Below, one piece after another: positions 6,600 to 8,937 of a stretch of DNA of 8,937 bases; positions within the stretch are counted from its first letter, which is position 1; every line of letters begins with the position of its first letter. The stretch covers positions 1 through 8,937 of the forward strand of contig CAMLER010000177.1 in assembly GCA_946478915.1 (NCBI GenBank). The letters run 5' to 3'. The notes under the pieces are model-generated. The model was not told where the DNA came from. It ran no database searches and saw nothing but the letters and a program-made list of their open reading frames with translations. A program made the translations under genes and the position numbers. The DNA comes from an uncultured Chryseolinea sp. GTDB lineage: Bacteria > Bacteroidota > Bacteroidia > Cytophagales > Cyclobacteriaceae.

Positions 6600-6678
6600 T
6601 TTGCCACTAAGTCCGAAGACACAAATTATACTTTGATAGACCCAGCAAATTCTTTGTGTCATCGTGATTTGTAAGTAA
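6600..6678. repeat. Degenerate long inverted repeat (CACTAAG...GACACAAA type)
   Basis: The arm 6600-6625 and the arm 6653-6678 are imperfect reverse complements, matching at 17 of 26 positions. Eight inner bases match perfectly (GACACAAA 6618-6625, TTTGTGTC 6653-6660). From memory, the wording CCACTAAG...GACACAAA with TTTGTGTC.TCGTG resembles an intergenic repeat seen in many Bacteroidota and other genomes. It would need a genome search to confirm. It looks like a decayed copy. Confidence 0.5.
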
Positions 6679-6760
6679 GTGAAGGAAAGACGAACCCTTT
6701 CTAATTTTCCAGGTACTTAATACTGTTATCGTTAATTGAAAAGGTATGTTGTACCTATCC

Positions 6761-6792
6761 ACTTTTTCTTTTGCTCACCCAAAAGAAAAAGT
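6761..6792. repeat. Perfect 13-bp hairpin, AT-rich
   Basis: ACTTTTTCTTTTG (6761-6773) and CAAAAGAAAAAGT (6780-6792) are exact reverse complements around the 6-base loop CTCACC. The arms are strictly purine/pyrimidine biased. The hairpin forms the left edge of a compound element that continues into the GC-rich block at 6811. It could also work as a terminator-like structure, but no T-run follows on either strand beyond the arms themselves. Confidence 0.7.
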
Positions 6793-6810
6793 TCCAAAAA
6801 GAAAAGGGTG

Positions 6811-6890
6811 GGTCGAAATATGCTGGCCGACGCGCATTCCGCGCCACCCCCGCATTTCGACCGGGCCACCGCACCGGCAAAGATCCAAGG
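6811..6890. repeat. GC-rich palindromic block
   Basis: The arms GGTCGAAAT (6811-6819) and ATTTCGACC (6854-6862) are exact reverse complements enclosing a GC-rich centre with GCGC-type self-complementary pieces. The 80 bases hold 53 G or C (66 percent), well above the neighbouring spacer. Directly after the 13-bp hairpin, this looks like the body of a repeated intergenic element. Whether it recurs in the genome cannot be seen here. Confidence 0.5.
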
Positions 6891-7000
6891 ATGAGCCTAG
6901 ACTTGATTCCATATCCTTTTTTATTGTACTCAAGGTTTGAAACACACTGGCGCGATGAAAATCGGATTAACATTGAGACTTGTGGGTAGTTCCTTTCTGT

Positions 7001-7031
7001 AATTAAAAAGGCCGTCCTTTGAATGACGGCC
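7001..7031 (-). terminator. Intrinsic terminator of the transaldolase gene
   Basis: On the minus strand GGCCGTC (7025-7031) pairs with GACGGCC (7010-7016) around an 8-base loop. A run of five T (7005-7009) and further AT-rich bases follow. The GC-rich 7-bp stem plus U-run, 28 bp past the transaldolase stop, is a standard Rho-independent terminator. Confidence 0.88.
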
Positions 7032-7058
7032 TCTTAATATGTATTTGACGCAGAAAAT

Positions 7059-7715
7059 TTAGCCGTTGACTTTTTTATGGTCGGCGAGGAATTTTTCAAG
7101 TCCGCTGTCGGTCAAAGGATGCTTTAACAAACCTGTAATTACGCTTAGCGGGCACGTTGCAACGTCAGCCCCCAACTCCGCGCACTGGATTAAGTGCATG
7201 GTATGTCGTACTGATGCAGCCAGTACTTCGGTTGCAAATCCATAATTGTTATAAATATTCACGATTTGCGCGATCAATTCCAATCCGTCGGTTCCAACAT
7301 CGTCAAGGCGTCCGATAAAAGGAGAAACGTAGCTGGCCCCTGCTTTAGCGGCCAGAATCGCCTGACCTGCTGAGAAGACTAGTGTACAATTCGTACGGAT
7401 ATTTTCGCTGGAGAATTTCTTGATGGCTTTAATTCCATCCTTTATCATCGGAACTTTCACAACGATCTTATCATCGATCCTGGCAAGTTCTCTTCCTTCT
7501 TTATAGATGCTTTCAAAATCGGTCGCTATTACTTCAGCACTGACATTATTGTCAACAATATTGCATATAGCCTTATAATGCGCCCTTATATTTTCTTTGC
7601 CTTTGATGCCCTCTTTCGCCATCAATGATGGATTTGTGGTAACACCATCCAATACACCGAGGTCGTGGGCTTCTTTGATCTCATTAAGGTTAGCTGTGTC
7701 GATAAAGAATTTCAT
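7059..7715 (-). CDS. Transaldolase, short (FSA-like/TAL) type
   Basis: This 218-residue cytosolic enzyme belongs to the compact transaldolase subfamily that also contains E. coli fructose-6-phosphate aldolase. The barrel landmarks are FIDTAN (D6), GVTTNPSL (N28), the Schiff-base lysine in VVKVPM (K87), NCTLVFSAGQA (109-119) and SPFIGRLDD (131-139). The residue after SP is Phe (F133). E. coli FsaA has Tyr at the matching site, while true transaldolases have Phe. This supports transaldolase activity, moving a dihydroxyacetone unit between sugar phosphates in the pentose phosphate pathway, over F6P aldolase. The gene is a single transcription unit with its own strong terminator downstream. The SRP RNA gene lies 80 bp upstream on the same strand. 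No clear -7 box is seen in that gap. It is commonly annotated fsa or tal; I leave the symbol blank because the two names imply different activities. Confidence 0.92.
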   Translation of the reverse strand: MKFFIDTANLNEIKEAHDLGVLDGVTTNPSLMAKEGIKGKENIRAHYKAICNIVDNNVSAEVIATDFESIYKEGRELARIDDKIVVKVPMIKDGIKAIKKFSSENIRTNCTLVFSAGQAILAAKAGASYVSPFIGRLDDVGTDGLELIAQIVNIYNNYGFATEVLAASVRHTMHLIQCAELGADVATCPLSVITGLLKHPLTDSGLEKFLADHKKVNG

Positions 7716-7795
7716 TGATCGTTTGTGTTTGTTTTATTATTAAGAATTAGCCTGTTTTTGGAACAAGCTGTTTGAGTGATGCGGGACATAAAAAT

Positions 7796-7886
7796 GGCAA
7801 ACCGACATCGCACCGCTACAACCGCCTACCCTTGCTACCTTCCGATCCTGGGGGAGTTCAGCAGGAGCTGGTCGTGCCGATTTGCC
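7796..7886 (-). ncRNA. ffs: Signal recognition particle RNA, small bacterial type
   Basis: Read on the minus strand, this is the RNA of the signal recognition particle, which binds Ffh and directs nascent membrane proteins to the membrane. The diagnostic apical part is present: CAGGATCGGAAGGTAGCAAGG, with the GGAA tetraloop at 7840-7843 and the following asymmetric loop (GGTAGCA). The ends pair well: GGCAAA (7881-7886) with TTTGCC (7796-7801), then six more pairs including G-U pairs (7875-7880 with 7802-7807). The length of about 91 nt fits the small form without an Alu domain. A -7 box lies just upstream at the right distance. After the closing helix comes TTTTT, so the helix may itself end transcription. 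Short open frames across this segment are not genes. Confidence 0.93.
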
Positions 7887-7890
7887 GGCG

Positions 7891-7898
7891 CAAAGATA
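7891..7898 (-). promoter_or_regulatory. -7 box of the SRP RNA gene
   Basis: On the minus strand this reads TATCTTTG, an exact match to TAnnTTTG. Starting 5-7 bases downstream puts the first RNA base at about 7884-7886, exactly where the closing helix of the SRP RNA begins. No good -33 TTG is present at the usual distance. The agreement between two independent signals makes this the best supported promoter in the window. Confidence 0.65.
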
Positions 7899-7954
7899 CA
7901 ATTGCGCGGCGAGAAACGATAACATGTACTAAAATTACTGTGAAAACATTCAGC

Positions 7955-8194
7955 TTATGCCAATCCTGAATAGTATAGGTTGAATTCCAATGGGTTACCC
8001 TCCTCAAATCCCTCACGCGTCAAATCCTCCCACAGCGTTTCTTCAAACTCGACTTCATGAAGTTGTGTATCCTCTCCGGGAACCATGGTGAGCTTAAGTC
8101 CTGAGAAATTCATTGGATTTATCCGTAGCAAAATCGTGGCGGATTCTGATTTTTTTCTGAGATAACGATGGACGATATTGCTTTCTTTAGGCAT
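7955..8194 (-). CDS. Small acidic protein of unknown function
   Basis: This 79-residue protein has no cysteine, signal peptide or membrane segment. It starts with a basic patch (RYLRKK), followed by a probable beta-rich part (ATILLRINPMNFSGLKLTM), then an acidic stretch rich in Glu and Asp (EVEFEETLWEDLTREGFEEG), and ends in LEFNLYYSGLA. I do not recognise a named family. The regular pattern of hydrophobic and charged residues looks like a real folded protein, and the frame is cleaner than the shadow frames around it. It lies 56 bp upstream of the SRP RNA -7 box on the same strand. Its start codon is only 12 bp from the divergent start of the GNAT gene, so the promoter of each must lie inside or very close to the other gene. 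Start choice is uncertain: a later Met at residue 28 is possible but would remove the basic patch. Confidence 0.6.
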   Translation of the reverse strand: MPKESNIVHRYLRKKSESATILLRINPMNFSGLKLTMVPGEDTQLHEVEFEETLWEDLTREGFEEGNPLEFNLYYSGLA

Positions 8195-8206
8195 GATATA
8201 GATAAT

Positions 8207-8749
8207 ATGGTAAAGCTAGATTTACCTGTACAAATATTTACTGAACGGTTGACAATTCAGAAACTAAGGTATGAAGAAGCAGAGGAAATCTTCTATTCAT
8301 ATTCCAGCAAACCGGAAGCAACGCGTTACATGTCATGGCCGACGCATACATCATTGAGTGAAACCCGGGAATTTTTAAGATACGCCGAAAATGGATGGCG
8401 CGCAGGAACGGACTATTCGTTCTCAATTCGGCTTCGTGCCAGCGGAAGGCTTATTGGAAGTTTCGGTGTTATCAATGAAGATGGAAAGTTGCAGTTTGGA
8501 TATATATATAGTCCGACGCAATGGGGCAACGGGTACGCCACCGAAGTATGCCGCGCGATGATGCAAATTCTGCGACACCAACGTGGTGTCTACCGCATAC
8601 AAACCTTCACGGACGTTGACAATGTGGCTTCCGCAAAAGTTTTGCTGAAAAGCGGGCTCGAAGAAGAGGGCAGGCTTTCTCATTGGTACAAGTTTGTGAA
8701 CCAAAACAATGCTGCGAAGGATTGCATCCACTTCAGATTACCGATGTAA
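8207..8749 (+). CDS. GNAT N-acetyltransferase, RimJ/RimL type
   Basis: This 180-residue enzyme has the layout of the RimJ/RimL-like branch of the GNAT superfamily, which moves an acetyl group from acetyl-CoA to an amine such as a protein N-terminus, antibiotic or small metabolite. Marks are an early TERLTIQKLRYEEAEEIF segment (12-29), the central strand RLIGSFGVI (81-89), the acetyl-CoA pyrophosphate loop in QWGNGYATE (105-113, Q-x-x-G-x-G/A) and DVDNVASAKVLLKSGLEEEGRL (136-157), which is typical of the family. The frame is open from an ATG at 8168, but I chose the ATG at 8207: the extra 13 residues overlap the start of the divergent gene and are unlike the family N-terminus. There is no strong Shine-Dalgarno. 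The acceptor cannot be told from sequence. Confidence 0.88.
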   Translation: MVKLDLPVQIFTERLTIQKLRYEEAEEIFYSYSSKPEATRYMSWPTHTSLSETREFLRYAENGWRAGTDYSFSIRLRASGRLIGSFGVINEDGKLQFGYIYSPTQWGNGYATEVCRAMMQILRHQRGVYRIQTFTDVDNVASAKVLLKSGLEEEGRLSHWYKFVNQNNAAKDCIHFRLPM

Positions 8750-8763
8750 TTATATTCAATCGC

Positions 8764-8792
8764 TGGAGAGGGAGACTTTAAATACCCCTCCA
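8764..8792 (+). terminator. Hairpin after the GNAT gene, weak terminator candidate
   Basis: TGGAG (8764-8768) and GGG (8770-8772), split by a bulged A, pair with CCC (8785-8787) and CTCCA (8788-8792). This makes an 8-bp stem 14 bases after the stop. Only a short ATTT follows, not a real U-run, so termination here is uncertain. Confidence 0.3.
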
Positions 8793-8817
8793 ATTTGCCG
8801 AATTGTGCGCGAACACC

Positions 8818-8856
8818 AGAATTTTATTCGGAATTCAATCGATTTCATAAAATTCT
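8818..8856. repeat. 10-bp perfect inverted repeat
   Basis: AGAATTTTAT (8818-8827) and ATAAAATTCT (8847-8856) are exact reverse complements with a 19-base spacer that contains GAATTC and ATCGAT. The arms are AT-rich, so chance is possible. It lies upstream of the possible start at 8892, where an operator could sit. Confidence 0.4.
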
Positions 8857-8891
8857 CCTAAATTTATTTCCGCAATAACAGCAATGCAGTT

Positions 8892-8937
8892 ATGCTAGCC
8901 AAACCCCTGAAAGACCAAACCAGACCTTCGAAAGAAC
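8892..8937 (+). CDS. Possible start of a downstream gene (partial)
   Basis: An ATG at 8892 opens a frame of 15 codons (MLAKPLKDQTRPSKE) that runs off the window. About 15 bases before the likely transcript start is TAAATTTA (8859-8866), one base from the TAnnTTTG -7 box. Nothing identifies a family, and the open run is short enough to be chance. Confidence 0.25.
   Translation, partial: MLAKPLKDQTRPSKE

Larger units (their letters stand above)
6536..7000. other. Gene-free stretch with palindromic repeat-like elements
   Basis: I see no credible gene between ftsE and the transaldolase terminator. Short open frames at 6746-6989 on both strands lie over the palindromic element, have low-complexity or arginine/proline-rich translations, and have no recognisable domain. 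The stretch contains a degenerate long inverted repeat (6600-6678), a small hairpin AGGTA/TACCT (6742-6756), a 13-bp perfect hairpin (6761-6792) and a GC-rich palindromic block (6811-6890). The rest looks like ordinary AT-rich spacer. Confidence 0.6.

Noticed and set aside
6746..6989. Open frames of 64-72 codons on both strands in the ftsE-transaldolase gap
   Set aside because: They cover the palindromic GC-rich element, have Arg/Pro/Lys-rich translations without domains, and overlap each other on both strands.
7716..7795. A promoter for the transaldolase between it and the SRP RNA
   Set aside because: No TAnnTTTG match at a suitable position was found, only AT-rich sequence.
7740..7969. Open frames of 61 and 65 codons over the SRP RNA
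   Set aside because: The segment is explained by the SRP RNA and its promoter; the translations show no family features.

Overview
The window most likely comes from a member of the Bacteroidota, probably order Cytophagales. This placement is inference. It rests on several candidate promoters of the Bacteroidota type (a TAnnTTTG -7 box), weak or absent Shine-Dalgarno sequences, a small SRP RNA without an Alu domain, an ftsE with no ftsX beside it, a HAMP-GAF-coiled coil-PAS receptor of a style common in Cytophagales, and moderate GC content. All clearly coding genes look intact and housekeeping-like. There is no phage, transposase, CRISPR array, tRNA or rRNA.

Layout. (1) Positions 1-63 may hold the last codons of an upstream gene. 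(2) 109-1290 (+) is metZ (O-succinylhomoserine sulfhydrylase). It converges on a block of three minus-strand genes: a single-domain rhodanese (1340-1657), a class II glutamine amidotransferase of the YafJ/EgtC/DUG3 type (1722-2582) and a lipoprotein methionine sulfoxide reductase B (2664-3155). The metZ and rhodanese ends are joined by a perfect 20-bp inverted repeat. (3) 3358-5807 (+) is a two-gene unit: a secreted YfiR-like protein and a membrane receptor (4-helix-type sensor, HAMP, GAF, coiled coil, PAS) that stops without any enzymatic or MCP output domain. (4) 5828-6535 (-) is ftsE. (5) 6536-7058 is a gene-free stretch with two different palindromic repeat-like elements and the terminator of the next gene. 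(6) 7059-7715 (-) is a short-type transaldolase. (7) 7796-7886 (-) is the SRP RNA gene (ffs) with a well-placed -7 box. (8) 7955-8194 (-) is a small unknown acidic protein, divergent from (9) a RimJ/RimL-type GNAT acetyltransferase (8207-8749, +). (10) The last 188 bases are mostly non-coding. They hold a weak hairpin, a 10-bp inverted repeat and perhaps the first codons of another gene.

How the genes fit together. The left third has a sulfur and redox theme: homocysteine synthesis, sulfane-sulfur transfer, a possible thiol-peptide amidohydrolase and repair of oxidised methionine. They are separate transcripts and a joint pathway is not shown. The most interesting system is the YfiR-like/receptor pair. 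It resembles the periplasmic-regulator plus membrane-sensor logic of YfiR-YfiN, but no cyclase, kinase or methyl-accepting module follows the PAS domain.
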